NCBI RefSeq assembly: GCF_014268745.2
Contig: NZ_JABWRB020000003.1
Span: 248,001-312,000, forward strand
Source: Pseudomonas zanjanensis
Lineage (GTDB): Bacteria; Pseudomonadota; Gammaproteobacteria; Pseudomonadales; Pseudomonadaceae
Direction: 5' to 3'
DNA: 64,000 bases
The notes under the pieces were generated by a model that saw only the letters and a program-made list of their open reading frames with translations, made no database searches and was not told the DNA's origin. Within the stretch, counting starts at the first letter, position 1. Every line of letters starts with the position of its first letter. The position numbers and the translations under genes were made by a program. Positions 17,426 to 26,904 of this stretch are shown here, one piece after another.

Positions 17426-18553
17426 TCATTGGCTTTCCGCCTGTTTGAGTTCCAGCACTTCTTTAGGCGTCACCATGTCGCCCTTGTTGTTGCCCCAGGC
17501 GTTGCGTTCATAGGTCACGACCGCGGCGATATCGACTTCCGACAGTTGTTTGCCGAAGGCGGCCATGGAGGTGCCGGGCTTGCCGTGGAAGACAATGTTC
17601 AGGTGATCCTTGATCGGCCCGGTGGCGATTTTCGAGCCCTTGAGCGCCGGGAACATCGGCGGCAAGCCTTGGCCTTCGGCCTGGTGGCAGGCCACGCAGG
17701 TGGTGTGATAGACCTTGTCGCCACGCTCGACGAGCTCTTCGCGGGTCCATTCCTTGCTGGTCAGCTCCTTGAGCTGCGCGGCTTCGGCCTTGCGTTCGCC
17801 CAGCCATTTCTCGTAGTCGGGCTTGCTCTTGACCTCCACCACGATCGGCATGAAGCCGTGGTCCTTGCCGCACAGCTCGGCGCATTGGCCGCGATAGAGG
17901 CCGGGCTTGTCGACGCGGGTCCAGGCTTCGTTGACGAACCCCGGAATGGCATCGCGCTTGACCGCGAAGGCCGGCACCCACCAGGAGTGGATCACGTCGG
18001 CGGAGGTCACCAAAAAGCGCACCTTGGCATCGACCGGCAGCACCAGCGGCTTGTCGACTTCCAACAGGTAGTGCTCGCCCTTGGCGCTCTGGTTGTGGAT
18101 CTGTTCGGCGGGGGTCGCCAGGTTGCTGAAGAACTCGACGTCCTGGCCCAGGTACTTGTAGTGCCACTTCCACTGGTAGCCGGTGACCTGGATATCGATC
18201 TCCGACTCACTGGAGTCGTACATCTTGATCAGGGTCGCGGTGGCGGGAATCGCCATCAGCACCAGGATCAGGAAGGGCACGATGGTCCAGAGGATTTCGA
18301 CGCGGGTGTTTTCGTGAAAGTGCGCGGCATTCTGGCCGGTTGAGCGGCGGTGCATCATCATCGACCAGAACATGGCGCCGAAGACGATGATGCCGATGAC
18401 CACACAGATCCAGAAGATGGTCATGTGCAGGTCGAACACTGCGTTGCTGATCTGTGTCGCTCCAGGCGCCATATTCACAGTCCAGGCCGCTTGTGCCTGA
18501 CTGAAAATCGACCACAACAGGAGGCCCATCCATACGTGTGGATGTCGCGTCAT
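17426..18553 (-). CDS. coxB: Cytochrome c oxidase subunit II with C-terminal cytochrome c domain
   Basis: The 375-residue protein has a signal peptide (about 1-22), two TMs (about 45-70 and 90-110), and a cupredoxin CuA domain with CAELCGKDHGFM supplying Cys, Glu, Cys, His and Met ligands. A fused cytochrome c domain has CVACH and the Met ligand near PPMFP. It is therefore a caa3-like subunit II that accepts electrons directly. It is the first gene of the cox cluster. The 371 bp upstream (18554-18924) should hold the cluster promoter. Confidence 0.95.
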   Translation of the reverse strand: MTRHPHVWMGLLLWSIFSQAQAAWTVNMAPGATQISNAVFDLHMTIFWICVVIGIIVFGAMFWSMMMHRRSTGQNAAHFHENTRVEILWTIVPFLILVLMAIPATATLIKMYDSSESEIDIQVTGYQWKWHYKYLGQDVEFFSNLATPAEQIHNQSAKGEHYLLEVDKPLVLPVDAKVRFLVTSADVIHSWWVPAFAVKRDAIPGFVNEAWTRVDKPGLYRGQCAELCGKDHGFMPIVVEVKSKPDYEKWLGERKAEAAQLKELTSKEWTREELVERGDKVYHTTCVACHQAEGQGLPPMFPALKGSKIATGPIKDHLNIVFHGKPGTSMAAFGKQLSEVDIAAVVTYERNAWGNNKGDMVTPKEVLELKQAESQ

Positions 18554-18924
18554 TGCGGGTTCCCCTTATCGTTCTTGTTATCCCGTAGGCGTAAAGCCTG
18601 CGGCAAGGGATCGGCTATCAGACTGCTTAATTGACTCGCCGCGCCTTGCTGCACATGCAATCGGGTGTCATCAGCTAACTCCATTCCAAACCGAGTATAG
18701 ACAGCACCTGCAACCTCGCAACGCGATGGCGTAAATCGTTTGAAACAGCCGGGGCTTGCGCTAGAGCCCACGAATGGAGAAGGATGCGAACTGAGTGATG
18801 GCAAACCGATATAACTGTGACGCAGCAAGGAAGGGGCAGTTATGAAAAATAGGTCTTAGGAGTGTTTTTGCGCCAGCTAAGTTATGTCTTCCCTATTTCA
18901 TTGCCTTTGTTTCCTGGAGTTGTC
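18554..18924. other. Divergent intergenic region, no gene seen
   Basis: This 371-bp gap separates coxB (minus) from the hypothetical gene at 18925 (plus). It must hold the promoters of both. I see no REP element, tRNA or convincing terminator. The short frames here lack ribosome-binding sites. Confidence 0.4.
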
Positions 18925-19575
18925 ATGAACACCGCCGCATTGCGCGAGCAGATCCAAAAAGCCCAACAACACGAAGCCGAGACCGGCCAATTGACCCGTC
19001 AACTGGAGGCCCAGTTACCGCATCTGCATCGCACCATTCAATTGCCGGACACGAACCCCAATAACGCCCTCGCGCGGTTTGTCGCGGCGTACATCGATGA
19101 AGTGCCCGACCTGCTGGACGCAGCCAACGACGTGGCGAGGGAAGCGGGTATCGAGTCGCAGATCAAACCGGTACTGAAGATTGCCGAACAGTACTTCCTC
19201 CAGCCGCCGACCATCATGGCCGGGCATGTCGGGCTCGACAGCCTGCTGGACGAAGCCTATCTGGCGCACCGGTTTGTCGAAGAGGTGAATGACCTTTATA
19301 TCAAGCATTTCGGCCAGCCATTGATCCCCTTGGACATGACGGTCGCCAACCTGATCGCCCACCAGTTGATCGGTGAGGCATTTGCCAACCAGCTCGATGA
19401 AGTGGTGCATCACACGTTCGACGAGATGCTCAACGACGAGACGTTTGCCTTGGAATCAGTAGAAGCCTATCGCGAGAAGCTCAGCAGCCCTGAGACCGGC
19501 GCAGCCTGGAAGCGCTGGCCGTGCATGTCCCGTCGCCTGGGCGTGGGCCTGGAGCTGGATCAGCCGGCGGCTTGA
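18925..19575 (+). CDS. Conserved hypothetical cytosolic protein
   Basis: The 216-residue protein has no signal peptide or TM. It is largely helical, with a charged N-terminal coiled-coil-like stretch (ALREQIQKAQQHEAE, about 4-35) and acidic segments. I start at ATG 18925, preceded by CTGGAG; the frame is open to 18862 but that part is hydrophobic and not family-like. I do not recognise the family. It is monocistronic, followed by REP elements. Confidence 0.7.
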   Translation: MNTAALREQIQKAQQHEAETGQLTRQLEAQLPHLHRTIQLPDTNPNNALARFVAAYIDEVPDLLDAANDVAREAGIESQIKPVLKIAEQYFLQPPTIMAGHVGLDSLLDEAYLAHRFVEEVNDLYIKHFGQPLIPLDMTVANLIAHQLIGEAFANQLDEVVHHTFDEMLNDETFALESVEAYREKLSSPETGAAWKRWPCMSRRLGVGLELDQPAA

Positions 19576-19600
19576 TCCATCAGGACAACATGAAGCTTTT

Positions 19601-19825
19601 GTGGGAGCGGGCTTGCTCGCGAAGGCGGAGTGTCAGGCAGCCTATTAGCCAACTGATCCACCGCCTTCGCGAGCAAGCCCGCTCCCACATTGGATCTGTG
19701 GTGTTCATAAAATAGGTGTCCAGCACCAGCCCCTTGTGGGAGCGAGCCTGCTCGCGAAAGCGGTTGGACATTCAACATCTATGTCGACTGATCCACTGCC
19801 ATCGCGAGCAGGCTCGCTCCCACAG
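19601..19825. repeat. Four REP units in two inverted pairs
   Basis: GTGGGAGCGGGCTTGCTCGC at 19601 pairs with its inverse at 19667-19691. GTGGGAGCGAGCCTGCTCGC at 19737 pairs with its inverse at 19801-19825. The second pair belongs to the GAGCCTGCTC subtype. They fill the convergent gap before the SulP gene. Confidence 0.85.
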
Positions 19826-19833
19826 GGGCATGG

Positions 19834-21363
19834 TTAACCGGTCGCTGCACCAACCCCTACGGTCGTGCGCAACCGCCCTTCCAATCGACGCTTGAGCCCA
19901 CGGGATTCAATCAGCAGCTTCGACCCCTTGCTGGCATTCGCCCGGCCCCATTCTTCCAGCAACTCCAGGCACGAGTGATCGATGTAGCTCAGGTTATTGA
20001 GCGGCACGTGCACGGTCGCGCCCGTTGGGATGGTGCCCAGCACCTGGGTCAGCGCCGGCACCTTGAGGAAGGTGGCCGCACCCACCAGGCGCAGTTCCAT
20101 CTCGCCTTCCTGAGGCAGGTCGATCAGGCTGATTTTCAGGCGCGAGGCTTTCCAGGCGAGTTTCACCAGGGTCAGGCCGAAGCCGATCAGCACACCGGTC
20201 AACAGGTCGGTGAAGATGATCGCCAGCGCCGTGGCGGCGTAGGTGAACATCGGCATCCGGCCATAACGGCCCAGGCTTCGAAACGCCTTGAGGTCCACCA
20301 GTTTGAAACCGGTGTAGACCAGCACGCCGGCCAGGCTCGCCACCGGAATGCTTTGCAGCACGCTGGACAGCAACAGCACGAACAGCAGCAACCACAGGCC
20401 GTGGAAAATTGTCGACATCCGCGTGGTGGCCCCGGCTTGGACGTTGGCCGAACTGCGCACGATCACCCCGGTCATCGGCAGGGCGCCGAGCAGGCCGCAG
20501 AGCATGTTGCCGATCCCTTGTGCCGACAGTTCCCGGTCGAAGTCCGCACGTTCACCGCTGTGCATGCGATCCACGGCGGCCGCCGACAGCAGGGTTTCGG
20601 CACTGGCGATGAAGGCCACGGCGAACGCGGCGATCAGCAGCGTTGGGTCGGCCAGGTTCAGCAGGTCCGCCGGGCGCAGCCAATCAATGGCTTCGGCCAG
20701 GTTCTCCGGAACCTCCACGCGCTTGACCTGCAAGGCCAGCAGCAGGCTGGCGACGGTCGCCAGGCCGACGCCCAGCAAGGCGCCGGGAACGAAGCGCAGG
20801 CTGTGGGGGCGAAACTTCTCCCACAGCCACATCACCGCGATCGTCGACAGACCGAGCAGGCCGGCCTGCCAGCCGAAGGACGGCAATGCCTGGGCCACTG
20901 CCGCCGGGAACGCCGCGAGGTTATCCAGCCCGGAGGGCTTGGGCGCCGCGTCCAGCATCACATGGACCTGGGACAATACGATCAGCACGCCGATACCCGC
21001 GAGCATCCCGTACACCACGGCTGGCGCGGTGACCCGGAACCAGCAGCCCAGGCGAAAGCGCCCGGCCAGCAATTGCAGTAGACCGGCCAGCAGCAGGATC
21101 GGCCCGAGCATGGCCACGCCATGCTGGCGCACCAGTTCGAAGACCAACACCGCCAACCCGGCGGCCGGACCGCTGACTTGCAGCTTCGAGCCAGCCAGGA
21201 AACCCACTACCAGACCACCGATGATCCCGGTAATCAGGCCCTTGGCCGGCGGCAGGCCGGAGGCGATGGCAATGCCCATGCACAAGGGCAGCGCCACCAG
21301 GAACACAACCACCGAAGCCAATAACTCCCGTGGCAGAACAGCTTTTAGTTGAGCAGCACGCAT
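19834..21363 (-). CDS. SulP family inorganic anion transporter
   Basis: The 509-residue inner-membrane protein has about 12 hydrophobic segments and a C-terminal STAS domain (about 410-500, HVPLNNLSYIDHSCLELLEEW). The SulP N-terminal signature ALPLCMGIAIASGLPPAKGL is present. It lies 91 bp downstream of a beta carbonic anhydrase on the same strand. This context points to bicarbonate rather than sulphate as a likely substrate, though sequence alone cannot decide. Confidence 0.9.
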   Translation of the reverse strand: MRAAQLKAVLPRELLASVVVFLVALPLCMGIAIASGLPPAKGLITGIIGGLVVGFLAGSKLQVSGPAAGLAVLVFELVRQHGVAMLGPILLLAGLLQLLAGRFRLGCWFRVTAPAVVYGMLAGIGVLIVLSQVHVMLDAAPKPSGLDNLAAFPAAVAQALPSFGWQAGLLGLSTIAVMWLWEKFRPHSLRFVPGALLGVGLATVASLLLALQVKRVEVPENLAEAIDWLRPADLLNLADPTLLIAAFAVAFIASAETLLSAAAVDRMHSGERADFDRELSAQGIGNMLCGLLGALPMTGVIVRSSANVQAGATTRMSTIFHGLWLLLFVLLLSSVLQSIPVASLAGVLVYTGFKLVDLKAFRSLGRYGRMPMFTYAATALAIIFTDLLTGVLIGFGLTLVKLAWKASRLKISLIDLPQEGEMELRLVGAATFLKVPALTQVLGTIPTGATVHVPLNNLSYIDHSCLELLEEWGRANASKGSKLLIESRGLKRRLEGRLRTTVGVGAATG

Positions 21364-21454
21364 GGCGACTCTCCCGAAGTTTCTTCAGGCATGGCGAGGC
21401 CCTACCGCCTGGATAGCGGTAAGGCTAGAACCACACAAGGATGATTAGGAGTGG

Positions 21455-22186
21455 TTAGAAGCGCGCTTTGGGCGTCGCCACCGGTATCGGATGGCTGCCA
21501 TCGAGCGGCAGGAAACGTCCCTGGTCCGCGTCAAAGGCTTTGATCTCGCTGGTCTCGATGTTGTACACCCAGCCATGGATGAACAACTGACCGCTGGCCA
21601 TGCGCGACGCGACCGAGGGATGCGTTCGCAAATGCTGCAACTGCGCGATCACGTTTTCTTCGGTGAGGATGGGCATGGTCTGTTTTTCGTCGCCGCACGG
21701 ACAGTTGTCGTGGACCATGGTCTTGGCCACTTCGGCGTGGCGCAGCCAGGCTTTTACCGTGGGCATTTTTTCCAGGGTGTCCGGGTTCAGCACGGCACGC
21801 ATGGCGCCGCAATCGGAATGGCCGCAAACAATGATGTGTTGCACACCAAGGGCCAGCACGGCGTATTCGATGGCGGTGGAGACGCCGCCATTCATCTGCC
21901 CGTAAGGCGGAACGACGTTGCCGACGTTGCGGGTCACGAACAGGTCGCCGGGGGAGCTATGGGTGATCAGCTCGGGCACGATGCGCGAATCGGCGCAGGT
22001 GATGAACATCGCCCGGGGCGCCTGGGCGGTGGCGAGTTTCTTGAAGAGCTCTTCCTGTTGCGGAAAGATCTCGTGATGGAAATGCAAAAAGCCGTCAACA
22101 ATATGCTGCAGCGCTGCATCGGCGGTTTCCGCCACGGGTTGGGCTGAAGCCGACGCAGCCAACGGCTGTTTATCCTTGTCACTCAT
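21455..22186 (-). CDS. Beta-class carbonic anhydrase
   Basis: The 243-residue enzyme hydrates CO2 to bicarbonate. The zinc ligands are seen as CADSR (Cys, with Asp and Arg dyad) and HSDCGAM (His, Cys). A variable N-terminal extension of about 35 residues precedes the domain. It is first in a two-gene unit with the SulP transporter. The 200 bp upstream contain no other recognisable signal. Confidence 0.93.
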   Translation of the reverse strand: MSDKDKQPLAASASAQPVAETADAALQHIVDGFLHFHHEIFPQQEELFKKLATAQAPRAMFITCADSRIVPELITHSSPGDLFVTRNVGNVVPPYGQMNGGVSTAIEYAVLALGVQHIIVCGHSDCGAMRAVLNPDTLEKMPTVKAWLRHAEVAKTMVHDNCPCGDEKQTMPILTEENVIAQLQHLRTHPSVASRMASGQLFIHGWVYNIETSEIKAFDADQGRFLPLDGSHPIPVATPKARF

Positions 22187-22386
22187 TGATTCATCCTCTT
22201 TTGACGGTATGACGCCAGTGGCTAAAACATCCAGGTCGACATCTGCGACCCGTCAGTCACTCGCTGAACAAGGTAGCGGCCGAAACTTAACTCAAACTGA
22301 AATCGAAGGCTCTAGGACAATGATTCCAGGGGTGGCGAAACACTGGCGCAGCTCATGTCCAGTGGCCTTTCCAGGGTCAACTTTAA

Positions 22387-23445
22387 TCAAATCAACGACA
22401 TCTGTCGGCCCGGCGGACAGAAGGCAGCGCAATCGAGATTGTATCCGTCGCGTCGCTCCAGTCCCAGGCGCTTGAGTGCCTTGGCGAAGCGCTGGGCCAG
22501 CAGGTCGGCGAACGGGCCTTCGCCGCGCATTCGCGCACCGAAGCGGCTGTCATACAGCTCGCCACCGCGGCTCTGGCGCACCAGGCTCAGTACATGGGCG
22601 GCGCGTTGCGGGTAGTGCGCCTGCAGCCACTCCTCGAACAGCGGCGCGACTTCCAGCGGCAGGCGCAGCATCACGTAGGCGGCATTCTGCGCGCCGGCGG
22701 CGTGGGCTTCGGTCAGCAGGCTCTCGATCTCGCTGTCGTTGATCATCGGGATCATCGGTGCGCAGAGCACGCCCACGTTGATGCCTGCCTCACGCATGAC
22801 CTTGATCGCCCGCAGCCGCGCCTTGGGCGCCGCCGCCCGGGGTTCGAGAATGCGCTTGAGCTCATCGTCCAGGGTGGTGAGGCTGATCATCACGTGCACC
22901 AGGCGTTGCTGTGCCAGTTCGGTCAGCAGGTCCAGGTCGCGCAGGATCAGCGAGCCCTTGGTGACGATGGTCACCGGATGCCGATAACGCAGCAGCACCT
23001 CGAGGATCCGCCGGGTTATCCGTTGTTCCCGTTCGATCGGCTGATAGGGGTCGGTGTTGGAGCCCAGTGCGATCGGCGCGCATTGATAGCCGCGCCGGGA
23101 CAATTGCTCCTCCAGCACGTCGGCGGCATTGGTCTTGGCGATCAGCTTCGTTTCGAAATCCAGCCCTGGCGACAGGTCCCAATAGGCATGGCTGGGCCGC
23201 GCATAGCAGTAGATGCAGCCGTGTTCACAGCCTCGGTACGGGTTGATCGAGCGGTCGAATGGGATATCGGACGAGGTGTTGCGGGTAATGATGGTCTTCG
23301 CCGTTTCGATGCGCACTTCGGTGCCCTGGGTCGGCGGGACTTCCTGGTACCAGCCGTCATCCTCGACCACCGAGCGATTCGGGGCGAAGCGGTTGTGCGG
23401 GTTGGTCGCGGTGCCGCGGCCGCGAGGTGGAAGGGAGGCAGGCAT
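22387..23445 (-). CDS. PA0069-family radical SAM protein
   Basis: The 352-residue radical SAM enzyme has the 4Fe-4S motif CEHGCIYC followed by YARPSHAYWD. An N-terminal stretch contains NPHNRFAPNRS and the strings SINPYRG and LGSNTDPYQPIE are present. It resembles spore-photoproduct-lyase-like proteins of the PA0069/SplB-like group. The substrate is unknown. It is a single gene, with a MITE upstream of its start. Confidence 0.88.
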   Translation of the reverse strand: MPASLPPRGRGTATNPHNRFAPNRSVVEDDGWYQEVPPTQGTEVRIETAKTIITRNTSSDIPFDRSINPYRGCEHGCIYCYARPSHAYWDLSPGLDFETKLIAKTNAADVLEEQLSRRGYQCAPIALGSNTDPYQPIEREQRITRRILEVLLRYRHPVTIVTKGSLILRDLDLLTELAQQRLVHVMISLTTLDDELKRILEPRAAAPKARLRAIKVMREAGINVGVLCAPMIPMINDSEIESLLTEAHAAGAQNAAYVMLRLPLEVAPLFEEWLQAHYPQRAAHVLSLVRQSRGGELYDSRFGARMRGEGPFADLLAQRFAKALKRLGLERRDGYNLDCAAFCPPGRQMSLI

Positions 23446-23531
23446 GGGAATACTCCGAAGGCTGTATGTGCATACAGTATTCGCTGATTGCGGTTCAGGC
23501 CAGTGCCATTGGGCGGGTCACGGAACAAAGC

Positions 23532-23750
23532 CGACATTCACGCAATGCTGTTCACTTAAGGCAATCGACAAACCCGTGGCGAGGGAGCTTGCTCCCGCTG
23601 GGCCGCGAAGCGGCCCCAAAACCTGCCAGTTGCGGCGTATCAGACACACCGCACCCGCCGGTTTACGACTGCTTCGCAGCCGAGCGGGAGCAAGCTCCCT
23701 CGCCACAGGGTCATCATTTTTCTTAAGTGAACGGCATTACGACATTCACG
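23532..23750. mobile_element. MITE-like element with 11-bp target duplication and an internal REP pair
   Basis: The element spans 23543-23739 (197 bp). Its ends are inverted repeats, CAATGCTGTTCACTTAAG on the left and the inverse TAATGCCGTTCACTTAAG on the right (16 of 18 identical). It is bracketed by exact direct repeats CGACATTCACG at 23532-23542 and 23740-23750. Inside is a GGCGAGGGAGCTTGC-type REP pair (23575-23708). There is no room for a transposase, so it is non-autonomous. An 11-bp target duplication is in the range of IS4-family elements; the family is inferred. Confidence 0.75.
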
Positions 23751-23837
23751 ACGCTTTGACGTCCTGCTCACGGAGTTTTAACCGGGGCGAACCGAAACTG
23801 ATCGTCACCACATTCCCTGGTTATCGGTCGCCTCCTG

Positions 23838-24518
23838 ATGCTCAAGCTCTGTTTTCATTCGCTGTTCAGCCTGGCCTTGCTCGTGATACTTGCCGACCCG
23901 GCGGCCCAGGCGGGCGAGGTTGCCGAGACCAGGCCCGCTGAATGGGCGCAGCCGGTGGAAAAGGACTACAACCTCTACCAGATGTCACCGACCCTCTATC
24001 GCAGCTCCCTGCCAGACGGCGGTGCCGTGCCTTTGCTGACGAAGCTGCGGATCGGCACGGTCATCACCTTCCTGCCGCAGTCGGACAAGCGCTGGCTGTC
24101 CACCCCCGGCATCGAGCAGGTGCAGTTGCCCTACCGCACCAATCATGTCGATGACAGCGACATACTCAGGGCCTTGCGTGCCGTCCAGGCGGCCGAAGCC
24201 AAGGGGCCGGTGCTGATGCACTGCAAGCACGGCTCGGACCGCACCGGGCTGGTGGCCGCCATGTACCGGGTGGTGGTGCAGGGCTGGAGCAAAGAGGACG
24301 CGTTGAATGAAATGACCGAAGGTGGCTTCGGCGACAGCCATCATTTCAAGGACGGCGTGCGCTACATGATGCAGGCCGATGTCGACAAACTCCGCGTGGC
24401 GTTGGCGAACGGCGATTGCAGCACCAGCGTCTTTGCCCTTTGCTCCCTGGAAAGTTGGGTCAACTCGACCACGACGACACGTCCCCTCGACCCTCAGGCG
24501 CTGGTGCCTGCACGCTGA
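23838..24518 (+). CDS. Exported protein tyrosine/dual-specificity phosphatase
   Basis: A signal peptide (about 1-23, ending AAQA) is followed by a phosphatase domain with the CX5R loop HCKHGSDRTG and a likely general acid in the HVDDSD stretch. This is the dual-specificity or atypical DSP type, with a periplasmic location expected. The Shine-Dalgarno sequence is weak. The last 25 bp overlap the convergent M3 peptidase gene. The substrate is unknown; phosphoprotein or phosphoinositide-like substrates are both possible. Confidence 0.85.
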   Translation: MLKLCFHSLFSLALLVILADPAAQAGEVAETRPAEWAQPVEKDYNLYQMSPTLYRSSLPDGGAVPLLTKLRIGTVITFLPQSDKRWLSTPGIEQVQLPYRTNHVDDSDILRALRAVQAAEAKGPVLMHCKHGSDRTGLVAAMYRVVVQGWSKEDALNEMTEGGFGDSHHFKDGVRYMMQADVDKLRVALANGDCSTSVFALCSLESWVNSTTTTRPLDPQALVPAR

Positions 24519-26509
24519 TCGGTCGCCTGCAAGAACGCGGTGATGGATTCGGACAGCGGCCGTGAATCGCCCCGTTCGAATATCGTCTCGCGTAATGCCT
24601 TGCACGTTTGCCTATCGAACAGCCCGTTGCGCTTGAATCGCTTGAACACCGTGTCGGCCAGTTGTTTCGACCAGGCATAGGCGTAGATGCCGGCGGCGTA
24701 GCCCGTGACGATGTAGTCCAGGCCATTGGGCCAACGTTCGTTCGCGAACACGGGCAGATGTCCGACCTGTGCGTTGATTTGATCGAAGACCTGCTGGGCC
24801 GTTCGTCCGTCGCCATGGCTGCGGTGCAGCTCCATGTCGAACAACGCATCGCGCAAGAACGCGGCTGTATCCCAACTGGTCTGGGTGTCGAGATAAGCCA
24901 GCAACTGATCGGCAATGGCATCGGGCAGGGGCGCCCCGGTTTGGTGATGCCTGGACAGGCGCACCAGGCATTGCTTGGTGAAGCACCATTGTTCGAGCAG
25001 TACGCCAGCGAATTCCGCCGAATCCCGGGACAGCTCGGAAATACCCGAAACAGCGCGATATTCGACCCGGCTCAGCACATGGTGCAAACAGTGGCCCAAT
25101 TCGTGAAAAAGCATTCGCAGTTGCAGATGATCAAGCAGCACCGGGCTGGCACGTGAACCCCGCGGCAGCCAGCCGTGCAGCGTGGCGATCGGATAGCGAG
25201 GTCGGCCTTCGGCGGTGATGCGGCGGTTTCGCAGGGTGGAGGTATTGGGAAAGCTTTCCTGATTCGGGTCCTCGAACGGATCGAAATAGAGATAGCCCAG
25301 AAGCTCGCCCCGTTCGAAAACTTCAAGAAGACGCACCTGCGGGTGCCAGGTCGCCACGTCCCGACGTTCGATGATGTCCACGCCGAACAGGTCCCGGGCG
25401 ACCAGCAGCATCCGTGAAAAGGTCGATTCCAACTCGAACCAGGCGCTGACGGTCTGTTCCGAGACGCCGGTCATTTGCTGGCGAAGCTTTTGTGCCAGGT
25501 ATTGATAGTTCCATGGCTGCAACCCGCTGAAACCCTGGGCTTGGGCAAATGCCTCCAACTGCGCGCTGTCGCGGATAAACACGCTTTGCTGCTGTTCCAG
25601 CAGGCCTTGCAGGAACGTCTGGACCTCTTCCGGCGACTGGGCTTGTTCCGGTTCGAGCGCCAACTGAGCGTAACTCGAATAGCCCAGCAGGGTGGCCAAC
25701 TCATGACGATCCCTGAGCAACTGCCACAGCACATCGCCGTTGTCGTACACGCCGGCATGTGGCCCTTGATCGGACGCGCGCGTGCTGTAGGCGACATACA
25801 CCTGCTTGCGCAGCACGGCATCGTCCGCGTAACGCATGACGATACGAAACGATTCTTCATCGAGGGTCAACAACCATCCCGTGCGCCCCTGTTCACGGGC
25901 CTGCTCGGCCATGCGCTGCCTGAAGGCAAGCGGCAGGCCACCCAATTGGGTTTGATCATCAAATGTTCGGCTCCAGGCTTTGTTGGCCTCATGCAAATGT
26001 TCCTGGAACAGGCTCCGGGCGCCTTGGATGCGCAGTTGCAAATCCTCCAAGGCCGGCTGCGAATCGGACCCCAGCCCGTTGCGGCGAAATTGCCTGAGGA
26101 TCTTTTCCAGGGTCCGCTTTCTCACTGAGGAGAAATGCTTGGCGATCTCGCTGTCCGCCAAGCGTTGATAGAGTTGGAAGAGCTCGGGGTTCTGTTTTAG
26201 CGACCGCTTGAACTGCTGCAAGCGTGGGGTGCAGTCGAGCGAAGCCTGCTTCCAGGCGTCTGCGGTACTGGTGGATGCCAGGCGCTCCAGCACATAACCG
26301 AACCCCCTGAGTCGCGCATGGATTTCATCCATGGCCAACACCAGGTCGTCCCAGGTGGGAAAAGGTGCTTGAGTCCGGATGATCTCGGCTACTTTGGCGC
26401 GGCTTTCGATGATGATCTGGTCGAGGGCCGGGGAAAAGTGTTCGGCTTTAATGTCGGAAAACGGCGGCAGGTCATAGGCCTGCAGCAGTGGGTTATCAGC
26501 GTGGCGCAT
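24494..26509 (-). CDS. M3 family metallopeptidase (PrlC paralogue)
   Basis: The 671-residue cytosolic thimet-type oligopeptidase has the zinc motif LFHELGHCLHH and a downstream Glu region, with LYFDPFEDPNQESFPN before it. The N-terminus NPLLQAYDLPPFSDIKAEH mirrors that of PrlC encoded at 26901-28952 on the same strand, so the two are diverged tandem paralogues. The catalytic residues are intact. The gene starts 117 bp after the zinc-ribbon gene. Confidence 0.88.
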   Translation of the reverse strand: MRHADNPLLQAYDLPPFSDIKAEHFSPALDQIIIESRAKVAEIIRTQAPFPTWDDLVLAMDEIHARLRGFGYVLERLASTSTADAWKQASLDCTPRLQQFKRSLKQNPELFQLYQRLADSEIAKHFSSVRKRTLEKILRQFRRNGLGSDSQPALEDLQLRIQGARSLFQEHLHEANKAWSRTFDDQTQLGGLPLAFRQRMAEQAREQGRTGWLLTLDEESFRIVMRYADDAVLRKQVYVAYSTRASDQGPHAGVYDNGDVLWQLLRDRHELATLLGYSSYAQLALEPEQAQSPEEVQTFLQGLLEQQQSVFIRDSAQLEAFAQAQGFSGLQPWNYQYLAQKLRQQMTGVSEQTVSAWFELESTFSRMLLVARDLFGVDIIERRDVATWHPQVRLLEVFERGELLGYLYFDPFEDPNQESFPNTSTLRNRRITAEGRPRYPIATLHGWLPRGSRASPVLLDHLQLRMLFHELGHCLHHVLSRVEYRAVSGISELSRDSAEFAGVLLEQWCFTKQCLVRLSRHHQTGAPLPDAIADQLLAYLDTQTSWDTAAFLRDALFDMELHRSHGDGRTAQQVFDQINAQVGHLPVFANERWPNGLDYIVTGYAAGIYAYAWSKQLADTVFKRFKRNGLFDRQTCKALRETIFERGDSRPLSESITAFLQATDQRAGTSA

Positions 26510-26625
26510 GGAGACTTCCTGTCAGTCTGGACGTGTCACGGCAGTCTGGGCAGGAAGGCGATTGGCGCTGCGGTACATAGTTATCGCTTCCGGGCCGGGC
26601 GGCCCGGAAGGTAATGCCAAAGTTG

Positions 26626-26904
26626 TCAGTCGGTTTTTTTCTTCAACTTGGGGTTGGGGAAAAACTGCACCGCCTGGACTTTTGCGTCCGGCGCCTTGAG
26701 CGCCGAGGTGTTGACCCGGGTGCCCAATTCCTTGGGCACCGACAGGCCTTGCTCGTTGAGTGTGTCGGAATAACCGCAGGCCACGCATTCGCGGTGCGGC
26801 ACGCCGTCTTCGTTCCACATCATCAACTTGTCCGGCTCGCTGCAGGCCGGGCAGACCGCCCCGGCGATAAAGCGTCGCTTGGTAATCACAGGCCCCTCAC
26901 TCAT
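26626..26904 (-). CDS. YheV family zinc-ribbon protein
   Basis: The 92-residue protein has two CxxC knuckles, CPACSE and CVACGYSD, about 20 residues apart. These form a zinc ribbon, followed by a basic tail (KLKKKTD). It starts within the last codons of prlC (4-bp overlap), so it is translationally coupled to the peptidase. This prlC-yheV pairing is conserved in gammaproteobacteria. The function is unknown. Confidence 0.88.
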   Translation of the reverse strand: MSEGPVITKRRFIAGAVCPACSEPDKLMMWNEDGVPHRECVACGYSDTLNEQGLSVPKELGTRVNTSALKAPDAKVQAVQFFPNPKLKKKTD

